Shown in pieces: positions 48,274 to 57,023 of a DNA stretch of 64,000 nt (its first letter is position 1; each line of letters starts with the position of its first letter). Made by a program: the position numbers and the translations under genes. Origin of the DNA: CAVTWS01 sp963738445 (GTDB lineage: Bacteria > Actinomycetota > Acidimicrobiia > Acidimicrobiales > SHLQ01); contig CAVTWS010000006.1 in the NCBI GenBank assembly GCA_963738445.1, positions 124,001 to 188,000 on the forward strand, in the 5' to 3' direction. The notes under the pieces are model-generated. The model was given only the letters and a program-made list of their open reading frames with translations, made no database searches and was not told where the DNA came from.

Positions 48274-49179
48274 ATGGCCTCCCGCCGACACCACCTACGC
48301 CGCGTGCTTTCGCTGGCCCTGCGTGCCGTGCCCACCTTCGTCCTGGCGGACCTGGCGTTGGCGAGCTCCCGCCCGCTGGCCGTGTTGGGTCGCGCCGGCC
48401 TGCAGCGACGGCCGGTCCGCATCCCCGAAGGGGCCGCCGCCGGCATGGTCATCGATGTCGGGTGGGGGGAGACGTCCGCGGCGCTCGGTCGCTACGAGCC
48501 CGAGGTGCAACGAGCCCTCGCCTCCCTCCTGCGATCGGGCGACGTCGTCTATGACATCGGCGCTCATTCCGGTTTCATCGGCCTGGTCGCCGGACGTCAG
48601 TGCGGGCACCGCGGCGCGGTGTACGCCTTCGAGCCCGACTCCGGCAACGCCGAGCTGACCCGCCGGAACTTCGCCCGCAACGGGATGACGCAGTCGCGCG
48701 TCGTCGAGGCCGCGGTCGGGTCCTTCAACGGCACGGCCCTGTTGCGCCACTCGCCGGTGCTCGCTCGGCACGCCATCGTCGATCGCGGGGTGGCGGCCGG
48801 CCCGGACATCGTCGAGGTCCCGCTGGTCACCTTGGACGACTTCGTGACCTGGCCCGGCGTCCGCACCCCCGACCTCGTCAAGATCGACGTCGAAGGCCAC
48901 GAGCGTGAGGTCATCGCCGGCATGATCAACCTGCTGCGCACCGCTGCGCCGACCTTGCTGATCGAGTTCGACGGCGCCGACCACGCTTCGGCCCTGCGGA
49001 ACGCCGACGAGGTCATCGACACCCTGCGATCGTTCGGGTACGACGTGTCGGAGCTGGCGTCGAGCTACGACAGCGACGACTACGCCGTGGTGCACCTGGT
49101 GGCCCGCCCCCTCCCCCGGCGCCGGAACCACTACCTCGCCGGCGAGCGCCTGCTCGCCCTTCGGCCCGTCGACGTCTGA
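48274..49179 (+). CDS. FkbM-type SAM-dependent methyltransferase
   Basis: A 301-residue protein with an N-terminal hydrophobic/helical segment (LRAVPTFVLADLALASSRPLA) and an FkbM methyltransferase core: SAM motif VYDIGAHSGFIG, FEPDSGN, KIDVEGHEREV. FkbM proteins methylate sugars or polyketides. ATG 48274 follows GAGACTTCG. The neighbours give no clear pathway. Confidence 0.8.
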   Translation: MASRRHHLRRVLSLALRAVPTFVLADLALASSRPLAVLGRAGLQRRPVRIPEGAAAGMVIDVGWGETSAALGRYEPEVQRALASLLRSGDVVYDIGAHSGFIGLVAGRQCGHRGAVYAFEPDSGNAELTRRNFARNGMTQSRVVEAAVGSFNGTALLRHSPVLARHAIVDRGVAAGPDIVEVPLVTLDDFVTWPGVRTPDLVKIDVEGHEREVIAGMINLLRTAAPTLLIEFDGADHASALRNADEVIDTLRSFGYDVSELASSYDSDDYAVVHLVARPLPRRRNHYLAGERLLALRPVDV

Positions 49180-49210
49180 CCCGGGGCCGCTCCGCCTCGG
49201 GATCGGCCCG

Positions 49211-49594
49211 TCAGGCCTGGCCGACCTGGCGGAGGAAGCTCAGACTGTCCCAGTAGTCGACCCGCCGGACGAGGACCTCTCCGTCGACGACGAATCGCAT
49301 CACGCCGCGCAACGACACCGGATGACCGTCGTGGGTCGCCGTCAAGGTGTACGCCACCACGACCCGATTCCCGTCGGACACCGTGTCCTCGACGTCGTAG
49401 TGCACGCCGGGGAACGAGGCGAGGAATCCAGGCAACCGCGTCCGGTACTCGGTCCGACCCACACATCCGTCACCGAGCGCCGAGGTGTGCTCGTTGACGA
49501 ATCGGTCGGCGACGAACCCGCTGATCTGGTCGGGGTCCGCCGCATCGAACGCCGCCAGGTACCCGTGGACGACCTCGGTGGGGGTCAGCCCCAC
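49211..49594 (-). CDS. SnoaL-like/NTF2-fold protein
   Basis: A 127-residue protein starting GTG (VGLTPTEVVHGYLAAFDAADPD) with FVADRFVNEHTSALG and a C-terminal RRVDYWDSLSFLRQ, a nuclear-transport-factor-2-like barrel resembling SnoaL-like ester or ketosteroid-type proteins. It overlaps the preceding VOC gene by 10 bases and likely shares its mRNA. Confidence 0.7.
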   Translation of the reverse strand: MGLTPTEVVHGYLAAFDAADPDQISGFVADRFVNEHTSALGDGCVGRTEYRTRLPGFLASFPGVHYDVEDTVSDGNRVVVAYTLTATHDGHPVSLRGVMRFVVDGEVLVRRVDYWDSLSFLRQVGQA

Positions 49595-50055
49595 ACCTCT
49601 TTGGCCGTGGTGTACACACCCTGGTCGTAGCTGTACTCCACCGTGTTGCCATCGGGGTCCCGGAGCATGCAGATGTAGCCGATGGGGGCGGGCATCTCCG
49701 TCGGCGGCATGCCCAGGCAGCCGCCCTGCCGACCCTTCTCGGCCATGTCGTCGATCTCGCTCCGGTTCGTCATCTCGATGCCGAGGTGGGCGAAGGGGGC
49801 GAGGATCTCCTGCGGAGCGTCCTTGAACGGATCGGTAGCGGGGAGGAACTGGGCCAGCACGAGCAGGAACGGCGTGTCGGGCTGGTCGGACATCCCCAAC
49901 CAGGCGCCGAAACCCATGTCGTCCTGGCGGCGGGCAAGCAACTCGAGCGGCGTGTATTCGCCGTACCAGTCGATCGAGGCGTCGATGTCCTTCACGCGGA
50001 GGGCCACATGGGTCCACCGGGGTTTCGGCGGGTGCAGCGCGTAGGTGTCACTCAT
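49585..50055 (-). CDS. VOC-superfamily (glyoxalase-like) protein 1
   Basis: A 156-residue protein with WTHVALRVKDIDASIDWY at the start and MLRDPDGNTVEYSYDQG near the end, a pair of beta-alpha-beta-beta-beta modules. The His of TH and Glu of EY are metal ligands in VOC dioxygenases and glyoxalases. Its reaction is not identified. ATG 50055 overlaps the next VOC gene's stop region by 8 bases. Confidence 0.8.
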   Translation of the reverse strand: MSDTYALHPPKPRWTHVALRVKDIDASIDWYGEYTPLELLARRQDDMGFGAWLGMSDQPDTPFLLVLAQFLPATDPFKDAPQEILAPFAHLGIEMTNRSEIDDMAEKGRQGGCLGMPPTEMPAPIGYICMLRDPDGNTVEYSYDQGVYTTAKEVWG

Positions 50056-50533
50056 GGGTCCAGCCTTCCGGAATGGTCGGTTCGTCGCCGCCTTTGGTCC
50101 AGAGGATGAGCGTGTTGCCCCAGGGGTCCTCGAAGGCGTTGCTGAAGCCGTTGAACTCGGCCCAGTAGTGATGGCGCCACAGCTCGGTCGCGCCGCGGGT
50201 GGTGGCGCGATCGAGGATGTCGTCGGCGTTCTCGTCGTCGTCGACCAGCACCCACACGCGGGCGGAGCGTCCGCCGCGGCTCAATCCTCGAGGATCGACG
50301 CCGGCGGGATCGGGGTGCGGACGAGCGTTGGAGCTGTCGAAGATGCCCATGTGGAGGTTGCCGACACCCGACGGCGAGCCGTCGTCGAGCGGGAACTCCC
50401 CGCCCGGGACGATGCGGTGGAACACGCCCGCCGGACGGGGCTCGACCAGCCAGCCGAACACCTCGGCGTAGAAGACCGCAGATGCCTCGGGTTCATCGGA
50501 GGGGAAGTCGACGAAGATCAGCGTGTTGGGCAC
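50048..50533 (-). CDS. VOC-superfamily (glyoxalase-like) protein 2
   Basis: A 161-residue protein with VDFPSDEPEASAVFYAEVFGW, typical of the first VOC module, and a second module FSNAFEDPWGNTLILW. Starts at GTG 50533, with AGGAG six bases upstream. With VOC 1 and the SnoaL-like gene it forms a three-gene overlapping set read together. Confidence 0.8.
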   Translation of the reverse strand: MPNTLIFVDFPSDEPEASAVFYAEVFGWLVEPRPAGVFHRIVPGGEFPLDDGSPSGVGNLHMGIFDSSNARPHPDPAGVDPRGLSRGGRSARVWVLVDDDENADDILDRATTRGATELWRHHYWAEFNGFSNAFEDPWGNTLILWTKGGDEPTIPEGWTHE

Positions 50534-50597
50534 GAACGTCTCCTGGTAGGCGCCCGGACGCCAACCGGCGCCCGTCGACCGGACCCTACCAGTGGTC

Positions 50598-50649
50598 CGA
50601 TGGTCTGACCATCGACGCAGGAGCCTCAGCCCGATGATGCGACCATCGG
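50598..50649. repeat. Two palindromes of the CGATGGT-n3-ACCATCG type
   Basis: CGATGGT-CTG-ACCATCG at 50598-50614 and CCGATGAT-GCG-ACCATCGG at 50631-50649. A third, CCGATGGT-GCG-ACCATCGG, is at 51808-51826. They bracket the DUF222/HNH gene. Function unknown. Confidence 0.65.
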
Positions 50650-50793
50650 CGTAGCGAGCGCAGCAGCCGGATGCACGGTCGCCGAAGGTTGCCCCATCCG
50701 ATGGCGCGGAGCGCTCAAGGATGGGGACGACTCGTCTCCCTGCGTTGTCGCCCCGACAAACCACCGTTTCGTCTCCCGCCCCGCGTGCGGGGT

Positions 50794-51658
50794 TCAGGGG
50801 CCGTGGCGGGTGATGGGGGTGGGTGGCGCGATGGTGCGGTCGAGGGTGCCGTCGGGGCGGTGCACGGTGAGGGTGAGGTCGGGGGCCATGGTGAGGGTCC
50901 AGCCGCCGTGGTGGATCTTGTGGTGCCAGTCGAAGCTGACCGGTACGAGGTTGTCGAGCCGAGCCGCCGGTGGTGCCGGTGACGAGGTGATGCAACGCCG
51001 CCGCCCGATGATTCGCCGTCACCTGATCGTCACCAGCGAACTGCCGGGCCACGGCGTCGACGCGGGTGGACATGGCACAACCGCGTTCGGGGTCGATGTC
51101 GCCACGGATGCCCCACATGCCGTCACGGCCCGGGGTGATCGACAGCGCCGACGCGGCCCGCTGGCGTTCCAGCAGCGACTCGGCATCACCGGCACGGATC
51201 TGGTGAACCCGGTCCCGCAACAAAGCGGCGAACATGTCCGGGCGGGTATCGGCGGCCCGTTGCGCCAACCCACGGTCATCGCCCACCAACCGGGCCTTCT
51301 GATCCGCGTTCAACCCCCGCACCGCCGTGGCCACCGCGGCGACGTTCTCCGGATGCGCCGCCCCCGACTGCGCCGCGTCGCAAACCGCAGGGAACGCCGT
51401 CAACGCCGCTGCTTGATCGGCGTGGGCCTCGGCGGCACGTTTCGACATCGCCCCACCCGCCGCCAACGTCTCCTGCACCGCCGGCCCCGACCCGCTCGCC
51501 TCCAACGCCACCGCCGCCGCGGCGATCCGGTGCCGGTGACCGCCCAAGGCGCGCTCGACGCGCACCACCGCCCGCACCAACTCCCGCAACCCCGCCGCAT
51601 CACACAACGACGGATCAGTCGCCTCGAGCACACGCTCCGCTTCAGCCAACACTCCCAT
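50794..51658 (-). pseudogene. Truncated DUF222/HNH endonuclease-like gene
   Basis: The DUF222 part (about residues 1-210) reads LREL VRAVVRVERALGGHR and RGLNADQKARLVGDD, helical repeats common in actinobacterial 13E12-like repeat proteins. The HNH part is present only as its end: LDNLVPVSFDWHHKIHHGGW in another frame. The CxxC...AHH segment that should precede it is missing. Thus the gene is internally deleted and frameshifted. Members are often associated with mobile elements. ATG 51658. Confidence 0.7.
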
Positions 51659-51801
51659 GCACCGAACCCTACGCAGGAGGTGTGACACTCACCGACAGCG
51701 CACAAAGCCACACAGAACGTGGTCAAGAACAGCCCCGTCACCCTGCCCACGAACGACTCCCCGACCCTGGCAAGCAGATCCCTGGTTCAGTCCACCCTGG
51801 T

Positions 51802-53253
51802 TCAGCCCGATGGTGCGACCATCGGCCAGCGTGACACCGGGGTCACTCCGGCCCGGGCCAGCAGGTGCCGGCGGCGATCGGCGGCTTCGGCGGTCAGTGA
51901 CTCCACATCCACCGAGGTGCAAAGACCGTCCTCGACGACCACCCGCCCGTCCACGACCACGTCACGCACCGAGCGACCGTCGGATGCCCACATCAGTTGC
52001 AGCACCGGATCGGCGGATCGGGTGGCCCACTGTGGCCCTCCGGTGTCGTGGACCACCAGGTCGGCCTTCTTGCCCAGCTCGATGCTCCCGATGTCGGCGG
52101 CCCAGCCGATCGCCTCCGCACCGCGCACCGTGAGCAGTTCGAGGGCGTCATGCGCGCCGAAACCCGTCGGATCCGCCCCGACGTCCTTGGCCAGGCCGGC
52201 GAACAACGCCGCGGCTCGCAGGGCGTCGATGGCGTCGCCGGCGTTCTCGGCATCACATCCCAACGCCAGCCGGCCGCCGCGGCGCCAGAGCTCGACGTGG
52301 CGGTTCGCGGCGGCGAAACCCTGACCGAGGCGGAGGTAGGCCCACGGGCAGCTGACGATCGCCGTGCCCGTGTCGAGCACAGGTTCGAGCTCGGACTCGT
52401 CGAGGTGGACGGCGTGGGCGAGCAGGACGTGGGGGCCGAGCACCCCGAGCGACGCCAGATGTTCCAGCGGTCTGCGCCCGGTGCGGGCCAGGTAGCTGTC
52501 CGGGTCGCTCGTGGTCGGCGACATGTGGAACGTGAGGCCGGTGCCCCTCCGCTGGGCCAGTTCCGACGCCGCCACCACCAACTCGTCGGACATCAGGTCG
52601 TGGCCGACCAGCGTCACCCACGGCTGCACCAGGCCGAGGTTGGCCTCGGCCCCAGCGAAACGGTCCAGAAGATCCGTCTGGCGTTCGATGACGGAGCGCA
52701 CGTCGCCACTCCCCGGGAGCCCCGGCGTGTCGGACCCCCAGGTGCCGATCGTGCCGCGCACGCCGACCGCCTGGAACGCGGCGACGACGCGCTCCGGATG
52801 GGCCACCGTGCCCGCTTCCACCGTCGACGTGATGCCATTGCCGACCGCCTCCACCAGTGAGAGCGTCGCCGAGACCTCGTCATCTCGAGGGTCGACCGCC
52901 GCGTGCACCGGGACGATCCACTCGAAGATGGACGCACCGGGCGGGAGAAGGTCGGGGATGTCGGATCGCACCAGGCGGTCGGCGGTGAGGTGCTGATGGG
53001 CGTTGATGTAGCCGGGCGTGACGAGATCACCGCGCCGCCCGATGACCCGCACCTGCGGGTACCGCGCCCGCAGTTCGGCGGCGGCGCCGATCGCGACGAT
53101 CCGAGTGCCCGCGACCGCTACGGCGCCATCCACGACGATTCGTCGCTCCGGGTCGACCGTGACGACATCGCCGACGACCAGCAGGTCGACATCGGCGGGG
53201 CTGGTGGTGGTGCCGACGGCGGCCGGGACGTCAGGGCGGTGCTCGGCTGCCAC
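51802..53253 (-). CDS. Amidohydrolase superfamily protein (chlorohydrolase/cytosine-deaminase type)
   Basis: A 483-residue metal-dependent hydrolase. HxH metal site INAHQHLTADRL near residue 85, later His in FHMSPTTSD and LLAHAVHLDESE, and catalytic Asp in LGCDAENAG. GTG 53253 is the chosen start (WVAAEHRPD just upstream). The family covers deaminases, hydantoinases and triazine hydrolases, so the substrate is not fixed. A palindrome (51808-51826) partly overlaps its end. Confidence 0.82.
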   Translation of the reverse strand: MAAEHRPDVPAAVGTTTSPADVDLLVVGDVVTVDPERRIVVDGAVAVAGTRIVAIGAAAELRARYPQVRVIGRRGDLVTPGYINAHQHLTADRLVRSDIPDLLPPGASIFEWIVPVHAAVDPRDDEVSATLSLVEAVGNGITSTVEAGTVAHPERVVAAFQAVGVRGTIGTWGSDTPGLPGSGDVRSVIERQTDLLDRFAGAEANLGLVQPWVTLVGHDLMSDELVVAASELAQRRGTGLTFHMSPTTSDPDSYLARTGRRPLEHLASLGVLGPHVLLAHAVHLDESELEPVLDTGTAIVSCPWAYLRLGQGFAAANRHVELWRRGGRLALGCDAENAGDAIDALRAAALFAGLAKDVGADPTGFGAHDALELLTVRGAEAIGWAADIGSIELGKKADLVVHDTGGPQWATRSADPVLQLMWASDGRSVRDVVVDGRVVVEDGLCTSVDVESLTAEAADRRRHLLARAGVTPVSRWPMVAPSG

Positions 53254-53371
53254 CCACCGATCTTGCCACGGGTCACCGGGGTCGAACGCTTCCCACAACA
53301 AACGATGAACACGGCCCGGCCAACCCGGACCACTTCCTACGGTGATCGCACCTATCGACATGGAGGACCTG

Positions 53372-53998
53372 ATGATCCCGACTACCACACGCCGCTCGAT
53401 TGCCGCTCTCGCCCTGCTCGCCGCCATCGCGGCCGGGTGCGGCGACGACGACACCAGCACCACGGCCGCTCCGGCTGAAGCCGCCGCCGAGGCCGAGGGC
53501 GGCGCGGCCGTCGAGACGACCGTGGTCGACGACGAGATGACCGACGAGATGACCGACGAGATGACCGACGAGGCTGCGGGTGACGTGCTCGCCGTCGCCG
53601 AGGCCGAGGGTGATCTCGGGACCTTCCTGGCCGCGCTCGGATCCGCCGGGATCATGGAGGACTTCCACGGTGCCGGCCCGTTCACGCTGTTCGTACCGAC
53701 CGACGCTGCGTTCACCGACTACCTCGCCGAGTCCGGCATGACGCAGGACGACCTGCTCGCTGACCCCGCCGCCCTTTCGACGTTGCTGCAGAACCACATC
53801 GTGAACGAGACCGAGTCCGGCGACATGGTCATGGGCATGGACGGCCAGTCCTTCACCAGCGCGGCCGGGAACCCGCTCGACGTCACCGTCGACGGCGACC
53901 TGGTCATGGTCGGCGGGGCGACGATCGAGCGGTACGACCTCACCGCCTCGAACGGCGTCGTCCACGTCATCGACCACGTGCTGGTACCGGCCGCGTGA
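53372..53998 (+). CDS. FAS1 (fasciclin) domain lipoprotein
   Basis: A 208-residue lipoprotein: lipobox LLAAIAAGC, an Ala/Glu/Asp-rich linker with three DEMT repeats, then a fasciclin domain with GPFTLFVPTDAAF (H1 motif), the LLQNHIV region and a C-terminal VHVIDHVLVP (H2 motif). FAS1 proteins mediate adhesion or ligand binding on the cell surface. ATG 53372 follows GGAGG by 6 bases. Confidence 0.85.
   Translation: MIPTTTRRSIAALALLAAIAAGCGDDDTSTTAAPAEAAAEAEGGAAVETTVVDDEMTDEMTDEMTDEAAGDVLAVAEAEGDLGTFLAALGSAGIMEDFHGAGPFTLFVPTDAAFTDYLAESGMTQDDLLADPAALSTLLQNHIVNETESGDMVMGMDGQSFTSAAGNPLDVTVDGDLVMVGGATIERYDLTASNGVVHVIDHVLVPAA
53531..53566 (+). repeat. Three tandem 12-bp units inside the FAS1 gene
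   Basis: GACGAGATGACC is repeated three times without mismatch, encoding DEMT three times in the linker. Slippage could change the copy number without frame loss. Confidence 0.9.
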
Positions 53999-54084
53999 CG
54001 GCGGGCCTCGGCCGGATGTGAAGGTTCACGAAACACGACGGAGACTGCTCAGGTGCTGGATCGTGAGCGCCGTAACCTCGCGGT

Positions 54085-54804
54085 GTGAGCACCATGCCGA
54101 TCGCGCCGCCAACTTCGGCGGCTCGCGTGCTCGTCGTCGACGACGAACCGATGGTTCGTGAGGTTGCGGCCCGGTACCTGCAGATCGATGGCCACGAGGT
54201 CTACGAGGCCGCGGACGGAGAATCAGCCGCCCACGCTCTCGCCCACCTGAAGCCGGACCTCGTGGTCCTCGACATCATGCTCCCCGGGATCGACGGGCTC
54301 ACGCTGCTGCGCCGCCTGCGAGAGGTCAGCAACGTCCCCGTGATCCTGCTCACCGCTCGGGTCGAGGAATCCGATCGGGTCCTCGGCCTCGAGCTGGGGG
54401 CCGACGACTATCTCGTCAAACCGTTCTCGCCCCGCGAGTTGGCCGTTCGGGTACGAACGGTGCTGCGGCGGACCCGGGGGCGAGACGGGGCGGCGGCCCC
54501 CGCGGTCGTCGAGCACGGTCCCCTGGTGATCGACCCCCGCAGCCGGGAGGTCACGCTCGATGGCGCCCTCGTCACGTTCACCCCGAAGGAGTTCGATCTG
54601 CTGCTGTTCCTGGCCCGAGCGCCGAGGCAGGTCTTCAGCCGTCGGGAGCTCCTCGCCGCGGTGTGGGACTCGGCGCCCGAGTACCAGGATTCGGCCACGG
54701 TCACCGTGCACGTGGGCCGGATCCGCCAGAAGATCGAAGCCGACCCGGAACGACCGCGCTGGATCGCCACCGTGTGGGGCCTCGGCTACCGGTTCGAGCC
54801 ATGA
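54085..54804 (+). CDS. OmpR-family response regulator
   Basis: A 239-residue regulator: receiver domain with acidic pocket VVDDEP, phospho-acceptor Asp in LVVLDIMLPG and Lys in YLVKPFSPREL, then a winged-helix DNA-binding domain (FTPKEFDLLLFLARAPRQVF, TVTVHVGRIRQKIE, WGLGYRFEP). It starts at GTG 54085. The stop overlaps the kinase ATG by 4 bases, a usual pair. Regulated genes are not evident; the upstream FAS1 lipoprotein and the downstream Rieske oxygenase are candidates. Confidence 0.9.
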   Translation: MSTMPIAPPTSAARVLVVDDEPMVREVAARYLQIDGHEVYEAADGESAAHALAHLKPDLVVLDIMLPGIDGLTLLRRLREVSNVPVILLTARVEESDRVLGLELGADDYLVKPFSPRELAVRVRTVLRRTRGRDGAAAPAVVEHGPLVIDPRSREVTLDGALVTFTPKEFDLLLFLARAPRQVFSRRELLAAVWDSAPEYQDSATVTVHVGRIRQKIEADPERPRWIATVWGLGYRFEP

Positions 54805-55955
54805 GCTCACTCGCGGCCAGCATGACGGAGCCGCTGTTCGAGGCCTTGTCGGCCGATCCGGTGGAGACGATCGCGCTGCTGTCGGGGCTGTTGGCGCTGA
54901 CGGTGGTGGCCGCCGTCGGGCTCCGCCGACTCGATCGGCACCTTCGATCGCTCCGCCATCAGGTGCTGGCCGTGACGCTCGTGGCGCTGGCCGTGGGTGC
55001 GGCCGCCGCGCTCGGCTTGACCGAGATGATGGTCCTCGACGACGCGCAGCTGCGCAACGTCGTGTCCGTGCTCGCGGTCACGGCCGTGTTCGCGGTGGTG
55101 CTCGTCTTCATCGCATCGGCGCCGCTCGGCCGGGACTCCCGTCGGTTGGAGCGGGCGGTGCGCCTCATCGACGAGGGTGACCGGGAGACGCGCACGGGTG
55201 TGGTCCGGGCCGACGAGCTGGGCGAGGTCGCCCGCGCGGTCGATCACATGGTCGAACGGCTGGGTGCCCTCGAAGAGGAACGGGCGAGCTACGAGGCGGA
55301 ACGATCGGCGCTGCTGTCGAGCATCAGCCACGACCTCCGCACGCCGTTGGCCGCCCTGCGAGCGGCTCTCGAGGCGATCACCGACGGGGTGGCGCCCGAT
55401 CCCGATCGGTACCTGCGCTCCATGCGCGGCGATGTCGAGGCGTTGACGAGCATGGTCGACGACCTCTTCCTCTTGACCCGGATGGACGCGGGGCGCCTGG
55501 ATCTGGCATCCGAGGTGATCGACCTCGCCGAGCTGGCCGACGAAGCGGTGGAGTCCCTGGCCCCGGTGGCGGCCCGACGCCAGATCGAGCTCGACGTCCG
55601 GGCGTGCCATCGATTGGCGGTCAACGGCAACCCGGCGGCGCTGGGTCGGGTCGTGCGCAACCTCGTGGACAACGCGATCCGGCACGCCCCGGAACACTCC
55701 ACGGTCACGGTGGCGGTCGCGGAGGAAGATGGCCCGACCGTCCGTGTGGTCGACGAAGGACCTGGTTTCCCGGCCGAATTCGCCGAATCGGCGTTCGAAC
55801 GCTTCACCAGAGCCGATGTGAGCCGCGGCCGGGCGACGGGGGGCAGCGGGCTGGGACTGGCGATCGCCCGGGGCCTCGTCGAGGCGCACGGCGGCCGGAT
55901 CTGGATCGAGGATCCCCCCGGCGGCCGCGTGGCCTTCTCCCTGCCAGCCGCCTGA
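54801..55955 (+). CDS. Sensor histidine kinase
   Basis: A 384-residue kinase with two N-terminal membrane segments (ETIALLSGLLALTVVAAVGL and VLAVTAVFAVVLVFIA), a HAMP-like linker (VRLIDEGDRETRTGV), H-box SSISHDLRTPLAA with the phospho-His, N-box LVDNAIRHAPE and G-boxes DEGPGFP and GGSGLGLAIA. It has no large periplasmic sensor domain, so it probably senses in the membrane. Coupled to the response regulator by a 4-base overlap. Confidence 0.9.
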   Translation: MSSLAASMTEPLFEALSADPVETIALLSGLLALTVVAAVGLRRLDRHLRSLRHQVLAVTLVALAVGAAAALGLTEMMVLDDAQLRNVVSVLAVTAVFAVVLVFIASAPLGRDSRRLERAVRLIDEGDRETRTGVVRADELGEVARAVDHMVERLGALEEERASYEAERSALLSSISHDLRTPLAALRAALEAITDGVAPDPDRYLRSMRGDVEALTSMVDDLFLLTRMDAGRLDLASEVIDLAELADEAVESLAPVAARRQIELDVRACHRLAVNGNPAALGRVVRNLVDNAIRHAPEHSTVTVAVAEEDGPTVRVVDEGPGFPAEFAESAFERFTRADVSRGRATGGSGLGLAIARGLVEAHGGRIWIEDPPGGRVAFSLPAA

Positions 55956-56024
55956 CGGCCGGTCCGTGCCCGTTCCCGGCGGCGGGGCGCACGGCTATCC
56001 TTCGCCCATGCACGGTAGGCGCCC

Positions 56025-57023
56025 ATGACCGGTACGTGGTCCCTGGTCGACACGCCGGCCCTGGCCGACCACTGGTACGCCGTGGACCGCAGCGTCGAGC
56101 TGACCTCCGCGCCCCGCCCCGTCCGGCTGCTCGGCGCCGACTACGTGATCTGGCGGGGCGCCGACGGTCGGCCCGTCGCCGCGCCCGACCGGTGTCCCCA
56201 CCGCGAGGCGCCGCTGTCCTACGGCCGGGTCGTCGACGGGGTGCTCGAGTGCCCCTACCACGGCTGGCGGTTCGGCTCGGACGGTGCCTGCGTGTCCATT
56301 CCGTCCTCGGGCCCCGGATCCTCGATCCCGCCTCGGGCCGGACTCGGCGTGTTGCACGTCGCCGAGCGCTACGGCCTGGTCTGGTTGTGCCCCGGCCAAC
56401 CCGTCGCGGGCATCCCCGAGATCGCCCACGACACCGACCCGACGTTCCGTCGCATCAACACCCCGGTCGATGTCTGGCGCGTCTCGGCGACCCGCATGAC
56501 CGACAACTTCCTGGACATCTCGCACTTCCCGTTCGTCCACCAGGGCACGTTCGGCATCGCCCAGGACACGCAGGTGCCCCACGTCGAGATGGACGAGCTC
56601 GACGACGGCTGGTTCGGGTACCGCTACGAGGTCCAGGTCCGCAACGAGGACCTCGGCCAGCGCGTCACCGGGCTCCAGGCGCCCGTGTTGACCCGCACCA
56701 TGACCAGCGGCTTCACGCTTCCGTTCTCCTGCCGATCGACGATCCTTTACGAGACCGGACTCGAGCACATCCTCCTGCTGCTGTCGACCCCGGTCGAGGA
56801 CGACATCTCGCTGTTCACGTTCGTGGTGTGGCGCAACGACGACTTCGCCGTCTCCGCGGAGGAGATCATCCGGTTCGACCTGGCCATCGGCGCCGAGGAC
56901 AAGACCATGCTCGAGAAGGTCCCCGGCGTGCTGCCCCTCGCCAACACCGGCACCGTCAGCGTTCAGGCCGACCGGGCGTCGGTCGAATGGCGCCGACGCC
57001 TCGGCCAGATGGTCGGAGGCTGA
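56025..57023 (+). CDS. Rieske non-heme iron oxygenase large subunit-like protein
   Basis: A 332-residue aromatic-ring-type oxygenase. The Rieske cluster reads DRCPHREAPLSYG and ECPYHGWRF; mononuclear iron ligands are in DNFLDISHFPFVH. The size suits the shorter VanA/Kst-type oxygenases. Its substrate is unknown. The stop is directly followed by the GTP-cyclohydrolase-II-like gene without a gap (TGAGTG), so the two are probably cotranslated. Confidence 0.87.
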   Translation: MTGTWSLVDTPALADHWYAVDRSVELTSAPRPVRLLGADYVIWRGADGRPVAAPDRCPHREAPLSYGRVVDGVLECPYHGWRFGSDGACVSIPSSGPGSSIPPRAGLGVLHVAERYGLVWLCPGQPVAGIPEIAHDTDPTFRRINTPVDVWRVSATRMTDNFLDISHFPFVHQGTFGIAQDTQVPHVEMDELDDGWFGYRYEVQVRNEDLGQRVTGLQAPVLTRTMTSGFTLPFSCRSTILYETGLEHILLLLSTPVEDDISLFTFVVWRNDDFAVSAEEIIRFDLAIGAEDKTMLEKVPGVLPLANTGTVSVQADRASVEWRRRLGQMVGG

